NCBI GenBank assembly: GCA_020073665.1
Contig: JAIQEU010000006.1
Span: forward strand, 62,001-126,000
Reading direction: 5' to 3'
Length of the DNA: 64,000 nt
Source: Terriglobia bacterium
GTDB taxonomy: Bacteria > Acidobacteriota > Terriglobia > Terriglobales > Acidobacteriaceae
A model generated the notes under the pieces. That model made no database searches. It had not been told where the DNA came from and saw nothing but the letters and a program-made list of their open reading frames with translations. The translations under genes and the position numbers were made by a program. This document shows positions 8,332-17,868 of the stretch, piece after piece. Position 1 is the stretch's first letter, and each line of letters starts with the position of its first letter.

Positions 8332-9873
8332 GTGGCAGAGACCGCAACCCGAGAATTCCTGCACAACCTGCACGAACTCCCCCACACCGTGAAGGATGCC
8401 TGCTTCCGCCTGGGCAAGACGCCTGAATCGGAGCGGGAGGAATCGCAGGCTACGTTTCACAACCTGTTCCTGCACATCCACAGCGTCCGGGTTCACGTGC
8501 GCACCCTCAAACCCACGCTTACCTTCGGTCTCGGCTTGATGGCTACGGCCAGCTTTGTCATCACCATTATTACGGGCGTTCTTCTGATGGTTTACTACAA
8601 GCCCTCGACTGATCTGGCCTATCAATCCATCAAAGATATCCACTTTACGGTTTCCACGGGACGCTTCATTCGCAATATTCATCGCTGGTCCGCGCAGCTA
8701 ATGGTGTTGACTGTGCTGCTGCACATGGCGCGGGTGTTCTTCACGGCCAGCTACAAAAAGCCGCGCGAATTCAACTGGCTGGTTGGACTGGGACTGATGG
8801 TCATTACCCTGGCCCTGAGCTTCACCGGCTACTTGCTGCCCTGGGACCAGCTGGCCTATTGGGCGATCACTATCGGCTCCAACATCGCCAACTCTCCGCG
8901 CGAGCTCACGGACGCAATTGGGATCACAAAATTCTTCGATCCCGGTGGTTTCCAGAAACGTCTCCTGCTGGGCGCCAACTACGTGGGCGAAGACGCGCTG
9001 ATTCGCTTCTACGTTCTGCATGTGTTCGTTCTTCCGCTGACCCTCGTAACCCTGCTGGGGGTGCATTTCTGGCGAATTCGAAAGGACGGCGGCCTGGCCA
9101 AACCCGAAGATCCCATGGGCGGACTCGCGGAATGGGGCGGAGAGCGTCGCACCGTGTTCCAACCCCTGGCCACAAAGACCTATGGTCTGATGGCGCTGGT
9201 AAAGGGTAAGCGTCCACCGGTAAATCGCGGCCCCGAAAACACGGTGATGAGCTGGCCGCACCTGTTCTGGGCGGAATTGTCAGTGTTCATGATCACGGTG
9301 GCCACCACACTTATTCTTTCTTTCTACTCGGATGCGCCACTCAAAGAGCTTGCCAATCCCGCAATTCCTGAGAATCCGGCTAAAGCTCCATGGTACTTCC
9401 TTGGGATTCAAGAGTTGGTTTCATACTCGGCCTTCACCGGCGGCCTGCTGATCCCCGTGATCGTGGTCGTCGGATTGGCATTGATCCCGTTCCTCGACCG
9501 CCGGCCGGGAGGCGAGGGCACCTGGTTCGGCACCAAGAGCGAGCGGTCTGTTTTCTGGCAGTCCTTCTTCTTCGCTCTAGCGGTGAGCGTGGGGATGTTG
9601 GCATTCACAGTCAACTACGGTTGGCTGCGCAGCTGGTTCCCGAACATTCACCAGCTTTGGATCATCGCCATCAACCCCGGATCGTTGCTGGTGCTGATTT
9701 TCGCAGCCTGGTCCCTGTTCATCCTCAAGCGGAAGGACTCAGTCCGCCTGGCGGCCGTTTCGCTGTTCACCTGTTTTCTGGTCGGATTCACGATTTTGAC
9801 TTACTTCGCGACTGTCCATCGCGGGCCTAACTGGCATTTCTACTGGTGGCCCTCGCAGTGGCCGGTGCACTAG
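8332..9873 (+). CDS. Cytochrome b (fused b6/subunit IV type) of a bc-type complex
   Basis: The 513-residue membrane protein has the four-helix haem-b core. His pairs are visible in IHRWSAQLMVLTVLLH and in LHVFVLPLTLVTLLGVH, with the Qo-side GYLLPWDQLAYWA between them. The subunit-IV-like C-terminal half carries PWYFLGIQEL in place of the classical PEWY, then further helices. It should oxidise quinol and pass electrons to Rieske and to two b haems. The start is GTG at 8332, with GGAGG at 8321-8325; the longer frame to 8278 lies inside the Rieske gene. It follows Rieske by 10 nt and precedes the hexaheme cytochrome c by 11 nt. Confidence 0.93.
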   Translation: MAETATREFLHNLHELPHTVKDACFRLGKTPESEREESQATFHNLFLHIHSVRVHVRTLKPTLTFGLGLMATASFVITIITGVLLMVYYKPSTDLAYQSIKDIHFTVSTGRFIRNIHRWSAQLMVLTVLLHMARVFFTASYKKPREFNWLVGLGLMVITLALSFTGYLLPWDQLAYWAITIGSNIANSPRELTDAIGITKFFDPGGFQKRLLLGANYVGEDALIRFYVLHVFVLPLTLVTLLGVHFWRIRKDGGLAKPEDPMGGLAEWGGERRTVFQPLATKTYGLMALVKGKRPPVNRGPENTVMSWPHLFWAELSVFMITVATTLILSFYSDAPLKELANPAIPENPAKAPWYFLGIQELVSYSAFTGGLLIPVIVVVGLALIPFLDRRPGGEGTWFGTKSERSVFWQSFFFALAVSVGMLAFTVNYGWLRSWFPNIHQLWIIAINPGSLLVLIFAAWSLFILKRKDSVRLAAVSLFTCFLVGFTILTYFATVHRGPNWHFYWWPSQWPVH

Positions 9874-9884
9874 GGGAGGATGCG

Positions 9885-11369
9885 ATGAGAGACCCCTCAC
9901 GAATTTATCGCTGGCTCCTGCTGGTGGCCAGCCTGTTGACCGTCGGTTACTTGGTGGGTGCGGCGGTGCGCGAGAACTACCGGGCGCAATGGAAGGTCGT
10001 GCAACGCCAGTACCAGGACATCCTCCGCCAGAAAGCCACAGACGATCGTGGCCGCGAACTGCTGGCCAAGTTCCGCATCGATATGAAGCAGGCCAGCATT
10101 CCGGCGCTGGGCGCAGTGGACCGATGCGTCACCTGCCACAACGGAATCGACGATCCGCGCATGACCGATGTTGAGCAGCCGCACCGCACCCATCCTGGGC
10201 ACATCCTCGACAAGCATCCCGTAGACCGCTTTGGATGCACCGTGTGTCACCACGGGCAAGGCGCGGCCTTGACGTTCCGCGAGGCCAAGGCCGACGACGT
10301 GTTTTGGGATTACCCGCTGCTGCCGCCTGAGATGACCGAGGCTGCCTGCGTTACCTGCCACGACGCCGAAAAACTCCCACCCGATCAGATTCCACTGCTG
10401 ACCGCGGGCATGACGCTCTACCAGGAGAAGAGTTGTGGGTCCTGCCACAAGCTGGGCGGGCGCGGCGGGGCGCTGGGTCCAGCGCTGGACAACGAAGGCG
10501 CAAAGACCAAGCACCAGCTCATCATGACCAGTCTGAAGCCGCCGCACACCACGTGGAACTGGCAGTTGGCGCACTTCCGCGACCCGGGCAGCGTGGTTCC
10601 CGACAGCCTGATGCGGAATCCAACCGTGACCAGGCGACAGGCGCTCGCACTCACCGTCTATGTGCTTTCTCAGTGGAAGCGCGACGTCCCAGAAAGCTAT
10701 CTCGCCCCCGACAAGATTGAGCAGAAATACCGTGCGTTGCATCCCACGCCACTGACCGGCGAGCAGGTATACCAGCAGTATTGCGCTGCCTGCCACGGCA
10801 ATGGCACGTACAGCCGGTGGGACAAGAAGTTCAACCGTTTCGTTCCTGCCATTCGCGGGGTCTCGCTGGTATCAACCGCGACTCGCGAGTATCTGCAGGC
10901 GAACATCGAGCAGGGACGGCCCGGCACCCAGATGCCGGCGTGGGGACCGCATGCCGGCGGACTGCTTCCCGAAGAAATTGCGGGGGTGATCGAATATCTT
11001 CGCTCGGGCGCTTCCGCGCCTCCTGCAATGACGGTGCTGACTATGCGCGGTGACCCAAACCACGGTCTTTCTCTTTTCCTGAGGAACTGCGCCGGCTGCC
11101 ACGGCATGAATGGCCGCGGTGGACTGGGTCCTGAGATCGGCAACCCGGTGTTCCGACGGGCCGCCAGCGACGAATTCATCATCCGCACGATCCGCAACGG
11201 TCGCATCGGAAGCGCAATGCCCGCCTTTCAGCGGAAGGAGGCACCGGCGCTGGGCGATCAGGACATCGCCGACTTGCTCGCCTTTTTGCGGACACTGGGA
11301 GAACAAAGAGGGCAGAAACCCATGGCGCAGAACGTGACGACATCTGCTCCCTCCGGAGGGAGACCATGA
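9885..11369 (+). CDS. Membrane-anchored hexaheme c-type cytochrome
   Basis: The 494-residue protein has an N-terminal signal anchor (WLLLVASLLTVGYLVGAAV) and six CxxCH haem motifs: CVTCH, CTVCH, CVTCH, CGSCH, CAACH, CAGCH. The first three fall in a compact multihaem region; the last three resemble class I cytochrome c domains, with candidate Met ligands such as MPAW and MPAF. It is the natural electron carrier between the bc-type complex and the exported molybdoenzyme encoded next. The ATG at 9885 has GGGGAGGA 4 nt upstream and is preferred over the longer frame starting inside cytochrome b. The stop overlaps the start of the alpha subunit by 4 nt, indicating translational coupling. Confidence 0.92.
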   Translation: MRDPSRIYRWLLLVASLLTVGYLVGAAVRENYRAQWKVVQRQYQDILRQKATDDRGRELLAKFRIDMKQASIPALGAVDRCVTCHNGIDDPRMTDVEQPHRTHPGHILDKHPVDRFGCTVCHHGQGAALTFREAKADDVFWDYPLLPPEMTEAACVTCHDAEKLPPDQIPLLTAGMTLYQEKSCGSCHKLGGRGGALGPALDNEGAKTKHQLIMTSLKPPHTTWNWQLAHFRDPGSVVPDSLMRNPTVTRRQALALTVYVLSQWKRDVPESYLAPDKIEQKYRALHPTPLTGEQVYQQYCAACHGNGTYSRWDKKFNRFVPAIRGVSLVSTATREYLQANIEQGRPGTQMPAWGPHAGGLLPEEIAGVIEYLRSGASAPPAMTVLTMRGDPNHGLSLFLRNCAGCHGMNGRGGLGPEIGNPVFRRAASDEFIIRTIRNGRIGSAMPAFQRKEAPALGDQDIADLLAFLRTLGEQRGQKPMAQNVTTSAPSGGRP

Positions 11370-14131
11370 CCGACAAGAACAAGCCCCAGAAGCCATTTTC
11401 GCGGCGCAGTTTTATCCAAACTGCAGCCATGACCGCGGCTACCTTGGCTTTGCCCGGCTGCTCCCGCAAAGAAAAGCCGGTACTGAGTACGCTGACGGGA
11501 GATTTCGATCCCCTGCGCTCCTACCCGTATCGCGGCTGGGAGGATTTTTACCGCAAAATCTGGACCTGGGACAAAGTGGTCCGCTCCACGCACTCGGCGA
11601 ACTGCACCGGCTCCTGTTCTTGGAAGGTATACGTGCGCAATGGCGTGATGGTGCGGGAGGAGCAGGCCGCCGACTATCCACGCATCAATGCAGATCTTCC
11701 CGACTACAATCCGCGCGGCTGCCAGAAAGGCGGATGCTTCACCGAGTTCGTGTACAGTCCGCAGCGCCTGCGTTACCCGCTGATCCGCACCGGCGAGCGT
11801 GGCGAAGGCAAGTGGCGGCGCGCCACTTGGGACGAAGCCCTGACCCTGGTCGCCGAGAAGTTGCTCGATAACGTTTACAACTACGGTCCTGACACTAACT
11901 CTTTTTTCAGCGTTATCCCAGCCATGAGCCCGGTCAGTTTCTGTGCTGGATCGCGGCTGGCCCATTACATTGGCGGCGTTTTTCTCTCGTTCTACGACTG
12001 GTACTGCGATCTGCCGCCGGGCGAGCCTCTGACTTGGGGCGTGCAGACCGAAGCCTGCGAGTGCGCGGACTGGTTCAACTCCAAGTACATCGTGCTCTGG
12101 GGTTCCAACATTTCGCAGACACGCATCCCCGATGCGCACTTTGCCTACGAAGCCCGCTACAACGGGGCCAAAATCGTCTGCATCTCGCCCGACTACAATG
12201 CCAGCGCCACGCATGCGGACCTGTATTTCCGCATCAATCCCGGCACTGACGGCATTCTTGCGTTGGGCGTGGCCAAGCTGCTTATCGACCAGGATCTGAT
12301 CGATGCCCCGTACGTCAAGGAACAAACCGACCTGCCGCTGCTGGTGCTTGCTGGCACAAAACGCTTCCTGCGCGAGTCCGATCTGAAGTCCGGAGGTAAG
12401 GAAGACGTCTTCTATTTCTGGGACACGAAGCAGCAGCGCGCGGTCCCCACGCCGGGTTCGATGGGGTCGGATCAAAAGACCATCCAACTCAGCGGAGCTG
12501 ACCCCGCGCTAACCGGGACATTCCAGGTGCAGCTTGCGGGGGACAAGACCGCCGAAGTCACGACAGTATTTGAACTGCTGAAGAAGGAACTGAGCCAATA
12601 CACCCTGGACAAAGTCGCCGTACGCACCGGCCTTCCGGCCCACGAGATCGAACTCTTCGCCAGGGAATTGGGCACACGCAAGCCCGCCATGATCATCCAT
12701 GGCGCGGGCACCAACCACTGGTTCCACAACGATTTGATCAACCGCTCGTTCATCCTGCTGGTAGCTCTGACGGGAGACATCGGCAAGAACGGAGGCGGAT
12801 TCAATCACTACGTGGGCCAGGAGCGCATCTGGCCCGAGCAAGGCTTCTTCAAACTTGCTTTCCCGGAAACCCGCAAGAAGCAGCGTTTCCAGAACACTAC
12901 GTTGTGGAGTTACGTTCACTCCACCAACAAAGATCCGCACCTCTACAACGGCAAGCCCATCGAGTGGTACATCCAGGAATCGGTCAAGAACGGATGGATG
13001 CCGCTGTGGCCGAAGAATGGCAAGAAGCCGCGCGCCTTCATCGTGTGGCGAGCCAACTACCTGAACCAGGCCAAGGGTAACGAGATTCTCGAATCTTCAC
13101 TTTGGAAAGACCTCGATCTTATCGTCGATATCAACTACCGCATGGACACTACCGCTCTCTACTCCGACGTGGTGCTGCCCGCGGCCAGCTACTACGAAAA
13201 AGTGGACATCAACTCCACCGATTGCCACAGCTACATTCATCCCTTTGGCAAGGCTTGTGAGCCGTTGTTCGAGAGCAAAACCGATTGGGACATCTTCCAC
13301 GCGCTGGCCGAGAAGATGGCCGATGTCGCCACCAGGAAAGGGCTCAAGCCCTTCCACGATGACGCTTTCGACTGGAACCGCGACTTCACCCAACTCGCAC
13401 ACGACTGGACTGGCAAGGGAGCGATCCAAACCGACGAACAGGCGGTCAACTTCATTCTCGGAAACGCGGAAGAAACCAAGGGGATGACATACCAGCAAAT
13501 CCAGCAGAAGCCCCTGAGATTTGTCGCCACGGATCCCGAGTCCTGGAACAGCGACATCGAGCCAGGCGTCGCATACACACCCTTCAAGCACCAGGTCGAC
13601 AAAAAGCGTCCGTGGCGCACGCTCACCGGGCGCCAGCAGTTTTACATTGACCATCCCTGGTACATCGAGTTGGGCGAGGAACTGCCAACCTTCAAGGAGC
13701 CCGTTGCGGAGAAATACCCGCTCTACTGGAATACGCCGCACGGACGCTGGTCGATCCACTCCACCTGGCGCGACCACCGCGCCATGTTGCGGCTACAGCG
13801 CGGCGGACCCATCGTCTACATGCATCCCGACGACGCCCGCAAACGCGGTCTGAAAGACAACGACTGGGTGCGCATCCACAACGAAGTAGGCCAGTGCGTT
13901 TGCCGCCTTCAAATCCTCCCCGGTGAGAAGCCTGGGCGCGTGACCATGTACCACGGCTGGGAGAAATATCTGGGATTCAAGCAGGGCGGATGGCAGTCGC
14001 TCACCTACATCAAGATCAAGCCAACACAGCTCATCGGCAAGTATGGCCACGTGAATTTCCGCTTGAACTACTGGGGCCCGACCGGCAACAACCGCGACAC
14101 CAAGGTGGATGTGGAGAAGGCCAAGGTCTAA
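11366..14131 (+). CDS. Type II DMSO-reductase-family molybdoenzyme, catalytic alpha subunit (NarG/SerA/ClrA-like)
   Basis: The 921-residue protein starts with a Tat signal (SRRSFIQTAAMTAATLALPGC; it also has a lipobox-like end), so it acts outside the cytoplasm. The FS0 cluster ligands have the type II pattern H76-x3-C80-x3-C84 with C119. The Mo ligand is Asp211 in SFYDWYCDLP, the same motif as in NarG. Length, export signal and the companion beta, gamma and chaperone genes match the soluble periplasmic SerABC/ClrABC/DdhABC/EbdABC group better than membrane NarGHI, whose alpha subunit is about 1240 residues. The substrate cannot be read from the sequence: nitrate, selenate, chlorate, or a dehydrogenase substrate are possible. 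The adjacent bc complex argues for a reductase fed by quinol. Confidence 0.9.
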   Translation: MTDKNKPQKPFSRRSFIQTAAMTAATLALPGCSRKEKPVLSTLTGDFDPLRSYPYRGWEDFYRKIWTWDKVVRSTHSANCTGSCSWKVYVRNGVMVREEQAADYPRINADLPDYNPRGCQKGGCFTEFVYSPQRLRYPLIRTGERGEGKWRRATWDEALTLVAEKLLDNVYNYGPDTNSFFSVIPAMSPVSFCAGSRLAHYIGGVFLSFYDWYCDLPPGEPLTWGVQTEACECADWFNSKYIVLWGSNISQTRIPDAHFAYEARYNGAKIVCISPDYNASATHADLYFRINPGTDGILALGVAKLLIDQDLIDAPYVKEQTDLPLLVLAGTKRFLRESDLKSGGKEDVFYFWDTKQQRAVPTPGSMGSDQKTIQLSGADPALTGTFQVQLAGDKTAEVTTVFELLKKELSQYTLDKVAVRTGLPAHEIELFARELGTRKPAMIIHGAGTNHWFHNDLINRSFILLVALTGDIGKNGGGFNHYVGQERIWPEQGFFKLAFPETRKKQRFQNTTLWSYVHSTNKDPHLYNGKPIEWYIQESVKNGWMPLWPKNGKKPRAFIVWRANYLNQAKGNEILESSLWKDLDLIVDINYRMDTTALYSDVVLPAASYYEKVDINSTDCHSYIHPFGKACEPLFESKTDWDIFHALAEKMADVATRKGLKPFHDDAFDWNRDFTQLAHDWTGKGAIQTDEQAVNFILGNAEETKGMTYQQIQQKPLRFVATDPESWNSDIEPGVAYTPFKHQVDKKRPWRTLTGRQQFYIDHPWYIELGEELPTFKEPVAEKYPLYWNTPHGRWSIHSTWRDHRAMLRLQRGGPIVYMHPDDARKRGLKDNDWVRIHNEVGQCVCRLQILPGEKPGRVTMYHGWEKYLGFKQGGWQSLTYIKIKPTQLIGKYGHVNFRLNYWGPTGNNRDTKVDVEKAKV

Positions 14132-14143
14132 GGAGAGGCAGCC

Positions 14144-15145
14144 ATGTCGAAACACCAATATGCAATGGTGATGGACCTGAATAAGTGTCTGGGCTGCCAG
14201 ACCTGCACCATCGCGTGCAAGAAGCTGTGGACCGACCGCGACGGCACCGGCTACATGTACTGGAACAATGTCGAAACCCGTCCCGGCCTGGGCTATCCGC
14301 GCCAGTGGGACCGCATCGGCGGCGGTTGGAAAGATGGCACTCTTCAGCCCAGCCCGCTGCCCCCCATGGACGATTACGGCCACGCCTGGGAGTACAACTA
14401 CGAGCAACGTTTGTACGAAGGCAAGAAACAACCGGTTATGCCCTCTCCCGAGCCCCAGTCCGGCGTGAACTGGGACGAAGACGTGGGTGGCATGAACGCG
14501 GACGAGAACTACTTTTTTTATCTCCCGCGCATTTGCAATCACTGTACTTATCCCGCCTGCCTGGAAGCCTGCCCTCGTAAAGCCATCTACAAGCGCGACG
14601 AGGATGGCATCGTTGTGATTGATCAAGAACGCTGCCAAGGATACCGCTACTGCATCAAGGCATGTCCTTATAAGAAGATTTATTTCAACGAGGTCACGGG
14701 AAAATCAGAGAAGTGCATCTTCTGCTACCCCCGTCTGGAGAAGGGTGAGGTCAACGCCTGCGCGGCGCAGTGTCCAGGCCGCTTGCGGTTTGTCGGACTG
14801 CTCGACGATCCGGAATCGCCGGTGCACAAACTCGTGCTCGTCCACAAGATCGCGTTGCCCCTCTTCCCGGAGAAGGGAACCCAGCCCAACGTCTTCTATG
14901 TCCCACCGTTCAATCCTCCGAAGAGAGAAAACTACGGCAAAAGCATCCTGGAAGACCCGCGGGTGCCGCTCGACTACCTGGTGTATTTGTTTGGTGCCGA
15001 GGTGAAGGATGTGATCACGCGGCTGGAGGCAGAACTCAAGAAAGCGCAGGAAGGCGGGCGCAGCGAGGTCTTGCAGTTGCTCATCGGCCGCGACGCGGAA
15101 ACGCGTTTTCACGTCCGACCGCAGTTGGTGCAGATCCAGGTTTAG
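14144..15145 (+). CDS. Fe-S beta subunit of the type II molybdoenzyme (NarH/SerB-like)
   Basis: The 333-residue ferredoxin-like subunit carries four cluster motifs: CLGCQTCTIAC, CNHCTYPACLEAC, CQGYRYCIKAC and a C-terminal set (CIFC, then CAAQC). In the third, Tyr stands where a Cys would be expected, which fits the [3Fe-4S] cluster typical of type II beta subunits. It relays electrons between the catalytic subunit and haem b of the gamma subunit. There is no signal peptide; it is presumably exported with the alpha subunit by the Tat system. A strong AGGAGAGG precedes the ATG, 12 nt after the alpha gene. At 333 residues it is in the SerB/ClrB/DdhB range and much shorter than NarH. Confidence 0.93.
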   Translation: MSKHQYAMVMDLNKCLGCQTCTIACKKLWTDRDGTGYMYWNNVETRPGLGYPRQWDRIGGGWKDGTLQPSPLPPMDDYGHAWEYNYEQRLYEGKKQPVMPSPEPQSGVNWDEDVGGMNADENYFFYLPRICNHCTYPACLEACPRKAIYKRDEDGIVVIDQERCQGYRYCIKACPYKKIYFNEVTGKSEKCIFCYPRLEKGEVNACAAQCPGRLRFVGLLDDPESPVHKLVLVHKIALPLFPEKGTQPNVFYVPPFNPPKRENYGKSILEDPRVPLDYLVYLFGAEVKDVITRLEAELKKAQEGGRSEVLQLLIGRDAETRFHVRPQLVQIQV

Positions 15146-15154
15146 GAAGAAGCC

Positions 15155-15889
15155 ATGAGAACTCATCTACTGATGCTCATTATCGCAACTTTATTGCAAC
15201 CCTCGGCTCCGATCTGGGCGCAGACGGGTGCAAAACCAGTTGCCGGCCAGAGTTTGTCCGTGACTGCTTCGTCAGCCGGCATTGACACCCTACTCACTGG
15301 CGGGCCGGCTGCATGGAACCAGATTGTGGCGAAGCGTGTCGCCCTCAACCGCACGCCTCCACTTTATGATACAGACGAGCCCGCGGCGGTCGAGATTCCC
15401 ATGCTTGACGTGCGCCTCGTTCGTGCGGGTGGCAAGTTGCTTGTGTGCCTCAGCTGGCGCGATACAACGCATGACGCCGCCACACTCGCGGCGGTCCCCA
15501 ACACGCCGCCGGAAACCCGCTTCCGCAAAGTTCCGACGGAAGCCGATGACCGCTTCTTCGACGCGGCCGCTGTCATGTTTCCCGAAAAGTCCGGCGGCGG
15601 CGCGATTGCGCCGTCGCTGCAGATGGGAGACGCCGAGCATCCGGTTGAAATCTACTACTGGAATGCCACGCGCGGGGCGATGCTGATGCAGGCGCAGGGG
15701 CGGAGTACAACCAAGCGAACCGGGCAAACCTTCCCGGCGAATGGCACCTACCAAAACGGCCAGTGGAACGTGACCTTCGAATTGCCCGATCTGCCCGCGG
15801 GAACGACCGTGGCCTTTGCCGTCTGGAACGGGAGTCAGAAAGATCGTGACGGCCGGAAATATTTCTCGGTATGGCAGGTGTTGGAGTAG
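15155..15889 (+). CDS. Haem-b gamma subunit (ethylbenzene-dehydrogenase gamma-like)
   Basis: The 244-residue protein has a cleavable signal peptide (MRTHLLMLIIATLLQPSAPIWAQ) and a beta-rich body typical of the haem-b-binding gamma subunits EbdC/SerC/DdhC. The order alpha-beta-gamma-chaperone and the length of about 240 residues fit this. In the family, a Met and a Lys bind haem b; I cannot assign them here with certainty. It would exchange electrons with a periplasmic cytochrome c, here probably the hexaheme protein. AGGAAG precedes the ATG, 9 nt after the beta gene. Confidence 0.8.
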   Translation: MRTHLLMLIIATLLQPSAPIWAQTGAKPVAGQSLSVTASSAGIDTLLTGGPAAWNQIVAKRVALNRTPPLYDTDEPAAVEIPMLDVRLVRAGGKLLVCLSWRDTTHDAATLAAVPNTPPETRFRKVPTEADDRFFDAAAVMFPEKSGGGAIAPSLQMGDAEHPVEIYYWNATRGAMLMQAQGRSTTKRTGQTFPANGTYQNGQWNVTFELPDLPAGTTVAFAVWNGSQKDRDGRKYFSVWQVLE

Positions 15890-15917
15890 AGAGCCGGCTC
15901 TAAGGACAGGAGTAGTC

Positions 15918-16547
15918 ATGGCAACCATCACCGCGGAGCACGAAACGACAGGCTCGATCGATTGGCAACAGACCGACCTCTACCGGTTCTTTGCTCTCAT
16001 TTTCGCGCCACCCACGCAGCAGTGCTTCAACTTCCTATCACAGACTTCTGCGCGGATGGCGCTCTGCGACCTATGGAAACGCCTTGAGTGTCCGGGTGGG
16101 TTCCCGGGATTTGAATGGTTCACCACCTACGACCTGTACGAGTCGGCGTATATTGCGCTGTTCGATGTCGGTGTTCCCGAGCCGCCGGTACCCCTGTTCG
16201 AGTCAGCCCACGACAAATCTCATCCTGCGCAAGAGATTGCGCTGGAGAATACTTACTTTTACGAGGTTCTCGGGCTCAAGTCGGACCCCAGCTGCGCCGT
16301 CCCAGACTACCTGATCACCCAACTGGAGTTCCTTGCCGCGCTCCACTACACCAGCGAGAACGCGTCGGAAGAGGCCACAGCGGTTGCGCTTGCGAGAGCG
16401 GAGAATGAATTTCTTGAACGCCACCTATTGAACTGGATCCGCATCGCTAAGACAAAGCTGGACCTGACCGGCGCCCCTGGATTTCCAGCGCTGATGGCGT
16501 TGTTGGTCCAGTTCCTCAGCAACAGGCACGCTGGACGGGCGTGTTAG
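15918..16547 (+). CDS. NarJ/TorD-family molybdoenzyme maturation chaperone (delta subunit)
   Basis: This 209-residue, mostly helical protein has no signal peptide. Its context (last gene after alpha, beta and gamma) and features such as LYRFFALIFAPP near the N-terminus and a central DLYESAYIALF match TorD/NarJ-type chaperones. These bind the Tat signal and apo-catalytic subunit and hold export until the Mo cofactor is inserted. ATG at 15918 follows an AGGACAGGAG sequence; the longer frame from 15816 would overlap the gamma gene without a better start signal. It is probably the end of the eight-gene operon; no clear terminator hairpin is visible in the 153 bp before the convergent pca genes. 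Confidence 0.8.
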   Translation: MATITAEHETTGSIDWQQTDLYRFFALIFAPPTQQCFNFLSQTSARMALCDLWKRLECPGGFPGFEWFTTYDLYESAYIALFDVGVPEPPVPLFESAHDKSHPAQEIALENTYFYEVLGLKSDPSCAVPDYLITQLEFLAALHYTSENASEEATAVALARAENEFLERHLLNWIRIAKTKLDLTGAPGFPALMALLVQFLSNRHAGRAC

Positions 16548-16700
16548 AACCAAGGTGCCGCCAAACGTCTTACCCGTACACGCTTCAAGAACCCAGATTG
16601 TGCCATGACATCCGCTGTGAGCAGGCTGCGGTGGGCTACCTATGACAGACTCGTGGGTCTTTCGGGAATCTAAGCTAGAGGCCGGAGAAGTAACGTACGG

Positions 16701-17867
16701 TCAAGCATCTTTATTGATCTGTTCAGTCGCGATGTGAAATCCAGTGTTCGCTACCGGAACTCCCGCATACACCGCGGTCTGCAGGAGCACCTCTTTCAGA
16801 TCGCACAGCTCCAACTCATTCGCCAGGCCGGCGCGCACGTGGAGTGCGAACTCTTCCCACCTGCCAAGAGCCGCCGTCACCGCCAACACTAGCAGTCGCC
16901 GGGTTCGCCAGTCCAGTTCAGGTCGAGTCCAGATCGTTCCCCACGCGTAGCGGGTAATCAGTTCTTGAAACGCGCGTGTGAATTCGGTCGTGGCGGCGAT
17001 TGCTTTATCGACGTGAGCATCGCCGAGCACCGCCCGACGCACTTCGAATCCCGCTTGCAGTGGATCCATCCCCCCCATATCCGGCTGCGGTCTTAGGAAC
17101 TCGAGCAGAGCTGCTGTGAACGACCTGGGCCGCTCAATATTGGAAAGATGCGCCGTCGCCAAGTGAAGGACTTTCGCTCCGGGAATCTCCCGCACCAGGA
17201 CCTCGCCATGCCCGCTCCATGGGGTCGAAACATCACGGTCACCAACAATCACTAGAGTTGGAGTTTCGATCCGACGCAACAGGTCCTTGTGATCCGCGTC
17301 GCGAAGCGCGGCACAGCAACCTGCGTATCCAACTGGATCGGTACCTAGCAATACGGAGCGGATCGAAGCAGCCTGCGGATGCTCGTTTGCCAGAGTATTG
17401 GGTGAGAAAAATCGCTGCATCGCCATATCGACGATTGCGGCCATCCCATCCTTGAGCACCGCCGCAATGCGCGTCTCCCAGTTGCCGCGAGGCCCGAACT
17501 GGGGCGAGGTGTTGGCCAGCACAAGATGTGTCACACGCTCGGGCGCATGAGCTGCAACAAACTGGCCGACGGCCCCACCCAGGGACAAGCCACAAAAGGC
17601 GAAGTGCGAGATCTTCAAACTATCCGCGAGGCCGAGAATGTCCCGCCCCAGCGTCTCAATTGAATATTCGCCTGGAGGTGCGTCCGAGGCCCCCTGGCCG
17701 CGCGTGTCGTACCGCAGAACTTGGAAGTAGGGAAGCAAGTCCGCGACTTGCGGGTCCCACATAGCATGGTCGGTACCGATCGAGTGCGACAGGATCAGGA
17801 CGGGCCGTCCCGGGTTTCCCTGCAGACGGTAAAACATTCGCGCATTCTGAATGGTTGCGAAGGGCAA
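16701..17867 (-). CDS. pcaL: 3-oxoadipate enol-lactonase / 4-carboxymuconolactone decarboxylase fusion
   Basis: The 388-residue protein joins an alpha/beta hydrolase (about 1-260; nucleophile elbow GLSLGG with S95, late acidic GDRD, His in ATAHLSNIERP) to a carboxymuconolactone decarboxylase domain (about 268-388). Together they turn 4-carboxymuconolactone into beta-ketoadipate in two cytoplasmic steps. The pcaD-pcaC fusion is known as PcaL in actinomycetes and occurs elsewhere. It starts 1 nt after the pcaB stop codon and ends the pca operon. The CoA-transferase and thiolase that complete the pathway (pcaIJ, pcaF) are not in this window. Confidence 0.93.
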   Translation of the reverse strand: MPFATIQNARMFYRLQGNPGRPVLILSHSIGTDHAMWDPQVADLLPYFQVLRYDTRGQGASDAPPGEYSIETLGRDILGLADSLKISHFAFCGLSLGGAVGQFVAAHAPERVTHLVLANTSPQFGPRGNWETRIAAVLKDGMAAIVDMAMQRFFSPNTLANEHPQAASIRSVLLGTDPVGYAGCCAALRDADHKDLLRRIETPTLVIVGDRDVSTPWSGHGEVLVREIPGAKVLHLATAHLSNIERPRSFTAALLEFLRPQPDMGGMDPLQAGFEVRRAVLGDAHVDKAIAATTEFTRAFQELITRYAWGTIWTRPELDWRTRRLLVLAVTAALGRWEEFALHVRAGLANELELCDLKEVLLQTAVYAGVPVANTGFHIATEQINKDA

Positions 17868-17868
17868 A

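Noticed and set aside
11366-14131. Nitrite oxidoreductase (NxrA) assignment
   Set aside because: NxrA is longer (about 1150 residues) and usually has other partners. The gene set with a short beta subunit and a haem-b gamma subunit fits the Ser/Clr/Ddh/Ebd group better.
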